This document shows positions 51,869 to 61,100 of a stretch of DNA of 64,000 nt, one piece after another. The position numbers were made by a program, and so were the translations under genes. Source of the stretch: Pseudomonadales bacterium. Lineage in GTDB: Bacteria; Pseudomonadota; Gammaproteobacteria; Pseudomonadales; Ketobacteraceae. Positions within the stretch are counted from its first letter, which is position 1. Each line of letters opens with the position of its first letter. The notes under the pieces are model-generated. The model was not told where the DNA came from, searched no databases, and saw nothing but the letters and a program-made list of their open reading frames with translations. Where the stretch lies: contig PAPM01000047.1 in assembly GCA_002708905.1 (NCBI GenBank), forward strand, positions 186,001-250,000, in the 5' to 3' direction.

Positions 51869-52618
51869 ATGAAAACAAAGCAACTTGTACTGAGTACAAT
51901 GGCGTCAGCACTCCTGTTGACTGCCTGCAGCACGAACACAAAAATGGATGATGGTTCCTATCGTTCTATCGGCCAGCAAGCGCCAAAGCAGGTTCAGAAA
52001 TACGCCACGGACGAGTTCGAAAGCCGGACCTCAGCTATGGACACCGGAGGCATCCCGGTTCCTGTGCCGGATTTCCCTGGCGAAACCACCCAACTCTCCC
52101 GTCAGTCCGCACCCGGCAATTCACTGGGAACCCATTTGGTTCGCTATGGCCACCCCGGCATAATCGATAAGATTGTCAAAACCGCCCGCATCCATTGCCA
52201 GCCGCTGGCCTACCAGATCAATACCAGTGAAAACAGCTTTTGGGGTAAAGACAAAGGCACCTTGCAGCAATGCACTTATCAATTTCCCAAGCATTGCGGT
52301 AGCCATCAGTTTTCCATCGTCTCCTATAACAAGAAGACCATATTGATCTATCAACCACCCAACCAATCTCACTATGTAATCGACACCTTGTCCGGTACAC
52401 CTAAATCACAACTGGGACTGTGGGACCAGGATGACCATCTGGGATCCAGCACCACCAATGCCAACTACCTGTTTCAGAACGACTACAACGCCAATTACCG
52501 GCAACAGGCCATCAACCCGGTGAATCTGGGATGGATCATCAAAGCGTCCCATAAAGACGAAGAAGAATTCGGCAAGCTGTATCACCGGGCGGTGGAGGAA
52601 ATCACCGGCTGCTTCTAG
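51869..52618 (+). CDS. Lipoprotein of unknown function within the T6SS locus
   Basis: A 249-residue lipoprotein (signal peptide with lipobox LLTAC). The mature part begins STNTKMDDGSYRSIGQQAPK and has a central domain with Cys (RIHCQPLAYQI, QCTYQFPKHCGSH) and several YQ/YN motifs near the C-terminus. It is larger than the T6SS lipoprotein TssJ and does not show its features. Function not recognised. It follows the unknown gene by 77 bases and ends before a bidirectional terminator. It may be a second gene of a small operon. Confidence 0.55.
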   Translation: MKTKQLVLSTMASALLLTACSTNTKMDDGSYRSIGQQAPKQVQKYATDEFESRTSAMDTGGIPVPVPDFPGETTQLSRQSAPGNSLGTHLVRYGHPGIIDKIVKTARIHCQPLAYQINTSENSFWGKDKGTLQQCTYQFPKHCGSHQFSIVSYNKKTILIYQPPNQSHYVIDTLSGTPKSQLGLWDQDDHLGSSTTNANYLFQNDYNANYRQQAINPVNLGWIIKASHKDEEEFGKLYHRAVEEITGCF

Positions 52619-52672
52619 TGGTTCATGTATGAACCTGCTGTCTTGCGCTGATCGATCCCCATACTAAAGCAA

Positions 52673-52707
52673 AAAAAAGCTGGTGCCTTGCGGCAACCAG
52701 CTTTTTT
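52673..52707. terminator. Bidirectional terminator between the lipoprotein gene and hcp
   Basis: The stem AAAAAAGCTGGTGCC / GGCAACCAGCTTTTTT has one bulged A and a 4-base loop. It is flanked by A-runs and T-runs on both sides, so it works on both strands. It lies 20 bases beyond the hcp stop and 55 beyond the lipoprotein stop, a strong site typical of a highly expressed hcp gene. Confidence 0.9.
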
Positions 52708-52726
52708 AGTACCTGAAGACTCAGGA

Positions 52727-53242
52727 CTACACTTTGAGTACACGCCAGTCGTCGTGACCGGAAGTACCAGAAACTTCGTGAGTCCAGGTAATCTTACGAT
52801 AAGTGAAGGACACGTCTTCCAGGTGTGTGAAGTGGGACTGACCCGGGTCCTGACAGTTAGGCATGTAAGCCTTGATGTCTACGATAATCGCGTCTTCCAG
52901 TTCGATAGTGAAGTAATGCTCCTGGGTACCAGTAGCAGACGTACGCCACCATTCGATTTTACAACCCGTCATACGCTCACCGGAAGTCAACGCGGAATAC
53001 AGCAGCGGAGAGCTCTTGTCGAATACCTTGGTGATGGTAACCGGCTGGTGAACACGCTGGCCGGTAGGCTGGCCACTTTGTGGGTCACGGGGCAGCAGGA
53101 TATTGTGCTTGAATGCTTCTACCAGAATCTGGTCTTCATGACCTTCCTGGAAAATGTTGCCAACGCTTGGCTCAGTGAAGTTGCCAGCGGTGATCAAACC
53201 TTGGAGTTCGCCTTCGATGCTCATATACGCGGGTGTTGGCAT
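52727..53242 (-). CDS. hcp: Hcp, T6SS inner-tube protein
   Basis: A 171-residue Hcp. It opens with AYMSIEGELQGLITAGNF and has DPQSGQPTGQRVHQPVTITKVFDKSSPLLYSAL and SFTYRKITWTH, the family hallmarks. It stacks in hexamers to make the tube propelled by the sheath and is secreted. It stands alone between a sigma-54 type promoter and a strong terminator, so its supply can be controlled apart from the tss genes. AGAGG lies about 10 bases upstream of the ATG. Confidence 0.96.
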   Translation of the reverse strand: MPTPAYMSIEGELQGLITAGNFTEPSVGNIFQEGHEDQILVEAFKHNILLPRDPQSGQPTGQRVHQPVTITKVFDKSSPLLYSALTSGERMTGCKIEWWRTSATGTQEHYFTIELEDAIIVDIKAYMPNCQDPGQSHFTHLEDVSFTYRKITWTHEVSGTSGHDDWRVLKV

Positions 53243-53571
53243 TGCCGATACCTCTTGTTTAAATTCCGTTTAATGTCCATTTACTGCAGCGATAACCCCT
53301 ATTGGTCCGTTTTCTCGCTGACAACAGGTATATATCAAGGCTTGTGCCAAAAACAGTAACCATCTGTATTTAAAAGGTTTTTTAAATAATCGAACCATTC
53401 ATCCGTAATTTCATCGCAATATCATGGTCTGAATGAGCATCTTTCTGCGCAACATTTTCCATAACTGTACGACAGACCGCCAACTTGATCTGGGTTAATA
53501 CTTTACTGTGCCCAAATACACTAAAATTCCCGCCCTTATTTGTTCTGCAAACAGATATTGGTATCACAATC
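53243..53571. other. Divergent intergenic region hcp / trhP
   Basis: This 329-base region carries the hcp sigma-54 type promoter (53334-53349) and, just upstream of it, an AT-rich hairpin TTTAAAA/TTTTAAA around 53363-53383. Near 53388 there is a weak IHF-like stretch AATCGAACCATTC. The promoter of trhP must lie toward 53500-53560, but I could not define it. An open frame on the minus strand here crosses into trhP and looks non-coding. Confidence 0.5.
53334..53349 (-). promoter_or_regulatory. Sigma-54 type promoter of hcp
   Basis: The minus strand reads TGGCACAAGCCTTGAT. The -24 box TGGCAC is perfect and the spacing to the -12 box is exact, with TTGA in place of TTGC. The predicted start is about 80 bases before the hcp ATG. 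The sigma-54 activator encoded in the same locus is the expected partner. Confidence 0.75.
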
Positions 53572-54906
53572 ATGCACACACCCCTGGATACGCCCGTACA
53601 CACACCAGAGTTACTTTCCCCGGCGGGAACGCTGAAAAGCATGCGCTACGCGTTCGCCTATGGCGCGGATGCCGTCTATGCGGGACAACCCCGCTACAGC
53701 CTGCGCGTACGCAATAATGAGTTCAATAAGGAAGAAAACCTGGCGCTCGCAATTGAAGAAGCACACAGCCAGGGGAAGCAGTTTTATCTTGCCACCAACC
53801 TGGCCCCCCACAACGACAAGATCCGCTCCTTTGTGCGGGATATGGAGCCCATCATCGCCATGGGGCCGGATGCCCTCATCATGTCAGACCCCGGCCTGAT
53901 CATGCTGGTGCGGGAGAACTGGCCGGATCAAGTTGTGCATCTTTCTGTACAAGCCAATGCGGTGAACTGGGCCACGGTTAAATTCTGGCAACAGCAGGGC
54001 ATCTCCAGAGTCATTCTTTCACGGGAATTATCGCTGGATGAGATCGAAGAAATCCGCCAGCAGGTTCCGGAAATGGAACTTGAAGTGTTTGTCCATGGTG
54101 CCCTGTGCATCGCCTACTCCGGTCGCTGCCTGTTGTCCGGCTATATGACGCACCGGGATTCCAACCAGGGAGCTTGTACCAATTCCTGTCGTTGGAAATA
54201 CGATACCCATGAGGCGCGGGAAACACCGGAAGGGGATATCGTGGCGGTGGAAACCTTTGATCCGCAGCAGGACAAGATTTTTCTATTACAGGAAGAAGGA
54301 CGTCCGGGCGAGTACATGCCGGCCTATGAGGACGAGCATGGTACCTACATCATGAACTCCAAGGATCTGCGGGCTGTGCAGCATGTTAAACGCCTCACCG
54401 AGATGGGCATTCATTCACTCAAAATTGAAGGTCGCACCAAATCCCATTTCTATGTGGCGCGCACGGCACAGATCTACCGGCAGGCGATAAAAAATGCCGC
54501 GACCCAAGCGGATTTTGACTGGAAACTGATGGATCAACTGGAAGGGCTGGCTCATCGCGGTTATACCGAAGGCTTCTATCGTCGCCACTTACCGGCTGAA
54601 TACCAGAACTATGAGGAAAACAACTCCAATTCCGGCACCCAGCAATTTGTCGGTGAAGTGATGGAGCTTGATCGCCAACGTGGTCAAATGACAGTGAGGG
54701 TAAAAAACCGTTTTGCGGTGGGTGATTCTCTGGAGCTGATGACGCCGGAGGGTGATCAACTATTCACGCTGGAGCATATGGAAACCACGAAAGGTGAACA
54801 AGTGGACGTGGCCAAAGGCGACGGCTGGGTAGTTCGCATCCCGGCCCCCGGTGATTTCAATCCGGAGTTCGCCATGCTCATGCGTAACCTGAACCGTACT
54901 GCCTGA
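53572..54906 (+). CDS. trhP: TrhP (YegQ), U32-family tRNA hydroxylation protein
   Basis: A 444-residue U32 peptidase-family protein. It has PELLSPAGTLKSMRYAFAYGADAVYAGQPRYSLR at the start, EVFVHGALCIAYSGRCLLSGYM, and a Cys-rich NQGACTNSCRWKY motif typical of the YegQ/TrhP group. In E. coli TrhP makes 5-hydroxyuridine at tRNA position 34 together with prephenate. The ATG at 53572 gives the family N-terminus. It is a housekeeping gene set among T6SS genes, convergent with ppkA after only 4 bases. Confidence 0.88.
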   Translation: MHTPLDTPVHTPELLSPAGTLKSMRYAFAYGADAVYAGQPRYSLRVRNNEFNKEENLALAIEEAHSQGKQFYLATNLAPHNDKIRSFVRDMEPIIAMGPDALIMSDPGLIMLVRENWPDQVVHLSVQANAVNWATVKFWQQQGISRVILSRELSLDEIEEIRQQVPEMELEVFVHGALCIAYSGRCLLSGYMTHRDSNQGACTNSCRWKYDTHEARETPEGDIVAVETFDPQQDKIFLLQEEGRPGEYMPAYEDEHGTYIMNSKDLRAVQHVKRLTEMGIHSLKIEGRTKSHFYVARTAQIYRQAIKNAATQADFDWKLMDQLEGLAHRGYTEGFYRRHLPAEYQNYEENNSNSGTQQFVGEVMELDRQRGQMTVRVKNRFAVGDSLELMTPEGDQLFTLEHMETTKGEQVDVAKGDGWVVRIPAPGDFNPEFAMLMRNLNRTA

Positions 54907-54910
54907 GACA

Positions 54911-57430
54911 CTAGCCAGCGGATCTCACAACCCGAAAGCCACGTAAGGGAGATGCATCTGTATCTCCCTTTATCAAGGTATCGGCACGACATTGGTCCAG
55001 TTCGGTATCCGCATCGCCACCGGCGATCCACCGACCCGATTCCGAATGTACCCACTCACCGGCGTTGCCGAACAGATTTTTTATCCCCAAACTGTTTTGA
55101 TAGCCTTCCTCCCCCGGCCGCAACTCCCCCCCGCGAATCCAGCGACCACCAGCATACACTTTGCAATTATGATCCCGAATACCGCTGTCATCTCGCGCCA
55201 TTAACTCCCATTGCGCCAGGGTGGGAATGGAATATCGATAACCGGACATTTTTGATAGCCACTGCACATAAGCCTTGGCCTCAGAATAGCTGAGCCCCGT
55301 TACAGGGAGATGGGGGTCGGACCTGAGCGAACAGGACCGATAGAGACGGCAATAGTGATTGTAGTCACCGACAGTCACCTCCAGACGGCTGACCGCAAAT
55401 GTAGGCTGAGCACGATTGCCCTTTACTACCACTAACTCAGGCCCTTTTACTGTAGACGTTAAAGAATCCCGGCAGCGATAGCGTTTATCCGCACCCCGAT
55501 TGGCAAAGGTAGTACGGCAGGGATCCCGGCGTACCGCCTGACCGGTGGTCTTGGCGATGGGCGCCAGTGACTTTTTCAGAGCTAATAGCTCAGGATCACG
55601 GATATTGTGCTCTTTGATGAATGCCTGCAGACTGACAGACACCACTCCGAACATGGCCGGGTTCTGAATCTGCAACTCCTCCAAGAACGGCTTCAGTTGT
55701 TTTGTATCCGCCAGATCCCGGTTTTCTGCCAAACTTACCGCCCGTTGATAATCCGACAGCCATTTTTCATTGGCAACAGGTACACCGCCACTCGGCACAT
55801 CCACTGCACGGGGAGATGCCGTCCGGCTTAGTACCTTCCGGAATTCGTCTCTATCCTCAGGAAAAAGGCTTGTGGCCTGCTTGACGATGGCTTCGGCAAG
55901 AGAGCGATGATCTAAGTAAACAGCGAGACCGGCTTCCCGAGCCAACAAAGTGCGAAAGTCATAATCCTTAAAGAGCTCATGTTCCGGCTCTACCGTTGTT
56001 AACGCCTGCAGCAAAGAACTGAAATCCGGATTCTCATCCTGATAACGCCGCTGCTCAATTCGTTCCGCCAGTTCTTTCGCCAACCTCGATACATAATTGT
56101 CGCGGACAAGCGAAAATTGGTTTTGCAGTTCCATTAACGCAGATGAATCAGGATACAGTTCAATCATCAACTCAATTTGCTGACGGGTATGCAGATAATC
56201 AGACGCCACTTTCAGATTATTCAACTGAGCTTTCAAATTGGACAACATCACCTCTCGGGCGCTGTCCAGAATCACCACTTTGTCGTCATCGCTGAATTCA
56301 GCGAGGCGCGCCACACCCTTCTGTAACGATTTGGTTTCCGTAGCCGACAGCAGGGCAATGACCTCACGGTGTTCACGATGACTGAACCAATTTATCCCAA
56401 GACTACCCAGAACTAGAATGATCAGAGCGGCTACCGACAGCATTGCTATGTGCCTTGACTGGATGGTTTGGGCGGCAAAGAACTGATTGCGAAAGTGATT
56501 GACGTCCAGGTCTGCGCCGGGATGAAAGGACAATAGCGCGGATATTGCTTTCCACTGGGTCCGGCTCAAGGCCGGAATCCGTTTGGCTTTCATCCCCGCC
56601 GCATCGGCTTCCGTGGCTTTGCAGCGCCGATAGGGGTGTTCCCCGGTGAATAACATATAAAATATGCAGCCCAAAGCGAACAAATCATCTTTGGTATCCG
56701 GCGCCGATCCGCTTAGTACACTGATGCTGGCATAGGCCGGAGTGAATGCCTGAATGGCCGAGGCTTGCTGCACCGAGGACTCCGTGTAGATGGCCCGGGC
56801 AATCCCAAAATCCAGGACTTTCACCTGCCCGGTTTGAGTAATGAAAATATTGGCGGGCTTGAGATCAGCGTGCACCACACCCTGCTGATGGGCATAGGCC
56901 ACCGCCTCCAATACTTGTCGCAGAATATGCAGAGCCCGCGATTCACTGAGACCGGATTTATTTTGTCGAAGCAGATGATCCAGCGACTGCCCCTGTAATA
57001 ATTCCATGGTCATGAACGCAATATCACCATCACGGTCAAAGTCATAAGCGCTGACAATATTGGGGTGGGACAGGCGTTGGGTCTTTTTGGTTTCCTGTTG
57101 CAAACTCACCAGGGCATGTTCGTGGCGGGCAAAGTTCTCGTTAATCACTTTTACCGCAACCCAGGGGTCCGCATCCCCCGCCTCCACCTGACGCAGGTCT
57201 CGGGCCTTGTATACGGCACCCATACCACCGGAGCCCAATAACGCCACCAGTTCAAAGCGTTGTTTGAGTATCATGCCCTCACTGGCACTGGCAACCTGGC
57301 CGACAACCGGTTGTGGCTGGCTGTCCAAGCCGGGATTGCCTGACACCACTGTTTTGGCGGCATCGGATTGTACAACCGTAGCATCGGCGGCTTGTTTAGC
57401 GATGATGGTTCTATCGACCGGGTTACTCAT
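54911..57430 (-). CDS. ppkA: PpkA-type Ser/Thr kinase with C-terminal sulfatase-modifying-factor-like domain
   Basis: An 839-residue membrane kinase of the T6SS post-translational control pair. The kinase domain is at about 58-325, with glycine loop LGSGGMGAVY, Lys94 in VAVKVI, catalytic loop HADLKPAN (187-194) and DFG at 207-209. One membrane helix (about 330-350) follows, then a periplasmic coiled-coil-rich region and a C-terminal FGE/SUMF1-like domain (about 650-838: FAVSRLEVTVGDYNHYC, TGLSYSEAKAYVQWLSK, IPTLAQWELMARD, GNAGEWV). It is 14 bases after pppA. The kinase is of the non-RD type (Ala where Arg is usual). The C-domain probably senses or binds rather than oxidising cysteine. Confidence 0.9.
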   Translation of the reverse strand: MSNPVDRTIIAKQAADATVVQSDAAKTVVSGNPGLDSQPQPVVGQVASASEGMILKQRFELVALLGSGGMGAVYKARDLRQVEAGDADPWVAVKVINENFARHEHALVSLQQETKKTQRLSHPNIVSAYDFDRDGDIAFMTMELLQGQSLDHLLRQNKSGLSESRALHILRQVLEAVAYAHQQGVVHADLKPANIFITQTGQVKVLDFGIARAIYTESSVQQASAIQAFTPAYASISVLSGSAPDTKDDLFALGCIFYMLFTGEHPYRRCKATEADAAGMKAKRIPALSRTQWKAISALLSFHPGADLDVNHFRNQFFAAQTIQSRHIAMLSVAALIILVLGSLGINWFSHREHREVIALLSATETKSLQKGVARLAEFSDDDKVVILDSAREVMLSNLKAQLNNLKVASDYLHTRQQIELMIELYPDSSALMELQNQFSLVRDNYVSRLAKELAERIEQRRYQDENPDFSSLLQALTTVEPEHELFKDYDFRTLLAREAGLAVYLDHRSLAEAIVKQATSLFPEDRDEFRKVLSRTASPRAVDVPSGGVPVANEKWLSDYQRAVSLAENRDLADTKQLKPFLEELQIQNPAMFGVVSVSLQAFIKEHNIRDPELLALKKSLAPIAKTTGQAVRRDPCRTTFANRGADKRYRCRDSLTSTVKGPELVVVKGNRAQPTFAVSRLEVTVGDYNHYCRLYRSCSLRSDPHLPVTGLSYSEAKAYVQWLSKMSGYRYSIPTLAQWELMARDDSGIRDHNCKVYAGGRWIRGGELRPGEEGYQNSLGIKNLFGNAGEWVHSESGRWIAGGDADTELDQCRADTLIKGDTDASPLRGFRVVRSAG

Positions 57431-57444
57431 GGGAAGGCTGTTCC

Positions 57445-58179
57445 CTATGCCACGGTGATGACATTCACTGTCACATTATCTTTACCCGGTCCGGAGAGAA
57501 CACTTTCCACCAAGCGTGTGGCCTTGTTATGGCTGTCCTCCGTTGAAGAAAGAATCGCCATGATTTGGTCTGCCGTTATCTCTGAATGCAGACCATCACT
57601 GCACAGTAACAACACGTCCTGAGGCATAAGGTCAAACGCCAGGTAATCCAACTCCAGTTGGACATGTGCACCCACCGCTCTGGTGATGACGTGTCGTTGC
57701 GGGTGGTGCTCCACTTCCTCAACACTGATCACACCACCATCCAGCAGTTCCTGCACCACACTGTGATCCGTGCTGAGTTGATAAAGACCATTGTCCCTAA
57801 ACAAATAGAGTCGACTGTCCCCCGCCCAGACACAGGCACACTCCTGCTCCCGGGTGATCAGTGCCAGAACCGTACACCCCATCATGCCGCTATCGGGGGA
57901 TTGGGTACGCTCCACCGTTAGTTGCGTATTCACCCTCTGAATTGCGTCACGAATCAAAGAAACCTTAGCGTTAAGATCCGCAGCCGATGCCACGTTGCGC
58001 ACAGCATCAGATACCGCACTGACTACCATGTTTGATGCCACTTCACCGGCGTCGTAGCCTCCCATGCCATCTGCAACACACCAAACCCCACTGGCGGCGT
58101 GCTCACAAAAGGCATCCTCATTAAGTTTACGCACGTTGCCCGCATGGGAGCAGGCAGCCGAATCAAACCGGAAACTCAT
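57445..58179 (-). CDS. pppA: PppA, PP2C-type phosphatase of the T6SS control pair
   Basis: A 244-residue PP2C phosphatase, with metal-binding motifs NEDAF, VADGMGGYDAGEVAS, WAGDSRLYLFR and LCSDGLHSE, and a C-terminal DNVTVNVI. It opposes PpkA. The ATG at 58179 (MSFRFDSA) is chosen, since it places the gene 4 bases after tssM and matches the family start; a longer frame runs into tssM. Confidence 0.93.
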   Translation of the reverse strand: MSFRFDSAACSHAGNVRKLNEDAFCEHAASGVWCVADGMGGYDAGEVASNMVVSAVSDAVRNVASAADLNAKVSLIRDAIQRVNTQLTVERTQSPDSGMMGCTVLALITREQECACVWAGDSRLYLFRDNGLYQLSTDHSVVQELLDGGVISVEEVEHHPQRHVITRAVGAHVQLELDYLAFDLMPQDVLLLCSDGLHSEITADQIMAILSSTEDSHNKATRLVESVLSGPGKDNVTVNVITVA

Positions 58180-58183
58180 GATC

Positions 58184-61100
58184 CTATAATTTTCCTGGCA
58201 AAGAGAAATTACCCAAATAATCCCGGGCAAATGGATTTTGCGCACTGCTGGCATGGAGTTCGTAAACGGCTTTGCGCTCTTTATCCTTAACGGTTAATTG
58301 ATATCGGTCGGCATAGGATGTTTTCTTCAACGGGAACTTGTCCAGCAAGCGGAAGAGTCCCCAGGTGCCGCCCACCTGATCCGCGAACTGCACGCCATAA
58401 TGATCCTCAAACACGTAGCGAATACTGTCCTGGCTGGTTTCTGACGGCCAGCTCAGCTCATTGCGACGGGCTGGTCCATGGCGATATTCCAAACGTTCGC
58501 CCAGCATGCTGAGTTCAAAGCGATTGATGTTGGCATCCAGGTAGGTAGCCCGCAGTTTGAAATTCACCTGGGGGGATTCACTGTCAAAGAAGAACACTTT
58601 GCGGATCTGGTCCGCCTGTTCAAACCGGGCCAGGGTGGTCTTGCTCAAAGCCAGGCCGGCACCGTCAACGGACACCATGCGCCAGGGTGAACGCCGGGTA
58701 TCGACAAAGGGCGCCAGATAATTATCAAAGAACTGCTGCTCAATCCCTCCGGGTTTGAAGAACTCGGCAAAGTCCGCCAGGGTGACTTCCACATTGGAGC
58801 GCTTGTCCAGCGGATATCGACCGGCCAGACTGCGATTGTAGAATGGCCGCACCATGGCATCGTATTCCGCCGCGATGTGACTGCGGGCTGCCCCCAGGGT
58901 ATGCCCCCAGGCGCGGTCCGTAAGGGATTCGACCCATTGTTTCACCGGCTCAGGCAAATGGCGGGCTTCCACTTTCAAGCGTCCGATGGGATCGGAGCGC
59001 CCATTGCGCATTCTCGCCGCTGCCGCATCAAAGGAACCCTGTTCGGTGGACCCGGAACTGGTGATGCCCTCCAGATAGAATTGCAGTTCCGTCAAAGCGG
59101 AAGTGACCCGATCAAAGGGCGCGGACTGGCCTTTTTCTGACAACATCAAGTCGTGTAACGGTTCAAAGCGCTTATCCACCAAGGTGGCCGGATTTTCCGG
59201 CAGCTGCATCAAACGACTGCGGCCAGCCATGCTGGCAATACGGCCAATCTTGCCTGCTTTCGGATCGGCCATTCGCGCCAGCTTGCCCGCCCCCTGCAGG
59301 TTCTCAGCCAGCGCACCGGGGTCCACCAAGGGTTTGGATAACTGGGTGTGCACCACCACCTCTTCCAGCACCCGTCGCAATGGCGAACTCCCGGACAGCA
59401 TTTCATTCAGCAAACGCACATGCTCATCCAGGGAACGAGAGGTCTGCAAGCGCAGACTGCCGATGGCCGAACGCCAGTAACCAATATAATCGTCCAGGTA
59501 TCGCTTTTCGATTTCCGCCTGCACATTGGCCAGATCCAGTTCGCTCATGTCCTGGCTGCGATTGCCCACCACCCAACTATCATCCGCCAATTCTTCCATA
59601 ATGTTTTCTTGCTGGGGCTTGAAAAAATCGTGATAGCCCTCGGCGGTATAGAACCAAGGAATGGCCATGAACTCACCATCAAACACGTAGTGCACATCGT
59701 GGCCAATCTGGCTGTCAAAGCGATAATCCATCGGTGCCTGCTGACGGGCTTTATCCTGCAATGACCCATAAATCTGTTGTGCCAGCGGCACCTGCCGCAA
59801 CACCCTGCGGGTCTTCTCCACCAGCAGATCATCAGAGGCCAATACCGGCCAATCCATTGCCAATAGCTGGGTCAAATGCAGATTCAATGCTTCCAGTTGC
59901 TCGGGCTCATTGGCGTAGCGATTACGCCAGTCAGCGCGCAACCAGGTTTCCACGTAGGTTTTATCCAAACGCTCCGGCAAGCTCAACATCAGATAGGCTT
60001 TCAAGGCGTGATGCAGGTATTCCGGCAGATCCTGATTCTGTTCCAACTGATGGCCGATCTGTTGCTGCAGGGAACGATGAAATTCCTGATGCAATGCAAT
60101 CTGATATTCCGTTTCCGCCTGTTCCGAGAAGGCATTACCCTGATACAGCCCGGCGCCAATTTGCCAGCCATCGCTATCCGGTTGATACACTTCACGTAAG
60201 GCCAACAGCGGTTGCAAACCACCCACCACCTGCTCCGGCATTTCGCTGCCGGTTAACTGTGCACGGTTCTGGGTGTAGAGCTTCAGTTGCTGTTCAGCAT
60301 TATTGAGCCGCGACTCATTCAGGCCATAACTGGTGGACCACACCACAGTCGTTGCGGTTGCCCCCGCCAGAGTGGCAACGTAACCGATATTACGGGCCCA
60401 TCTCAGTTTGTTTTCATAACGTCGGTTGCCCCCGGCGAGTTCCGATTCGGGGAACACCACTTTCTGGAACAGGCTGTTGAGGAAATAGCTTTTCCCCTGG
60501 GCAGGCCCACCCAGCAACGCCTCCTGACCAAAGCCCATCTGCCCGGCCATGTTCTGCATAATGCGCTGCATGCCGGCGCCTTCCTGTGTGCCACTGGTGA
60601 AGTACACTCCACGCAACAGATAATGGTCATGGAAACGGGATTCACTGAACGTTCGCCCCACGAACTCCGAGAACATGGGCTTCAATTGCTCAAACTGGGC
60701 TGGGAACGCGAGGATATCGGCACGACGGCGAAAATCCCGCTCGAAGTGAAATTTACTCAGCACACCTTCGTGCAGGCGTTTGGCCAGCAGATCAAATTCT
60801 TCGTCGAACAGCTGGTGATAGGAATGATGGGCCTCCAGCTTGTCCGGGAAGGTCATGCCCCACACCTGGCTGCGCTCTTCCTTGCCCATCATATCGAAAT
60901 ACTGATTAAAACCGGGTACGAGATCGCTCTTGGTGATGAGCAGATATACCGGGAAATTCACCCCCAACTGATCTTTCAATTCTTTCAAGCGCGCCCGCAC
61001 CGCGTTGATGTTGGCGACCCGCTCCGACTCGGTTTTGTGGGCCAGCTCATCGACACTGATGGCCACCAGCACACCATTGATGGGGCGACGCTTGCGGTAT

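Noticed and set aside
53382-53642. Minus-strand open frame between hcp and trhP
   Set aside because: It overlaps the trhP start on the other strand and contains no recognisable domain or signal.
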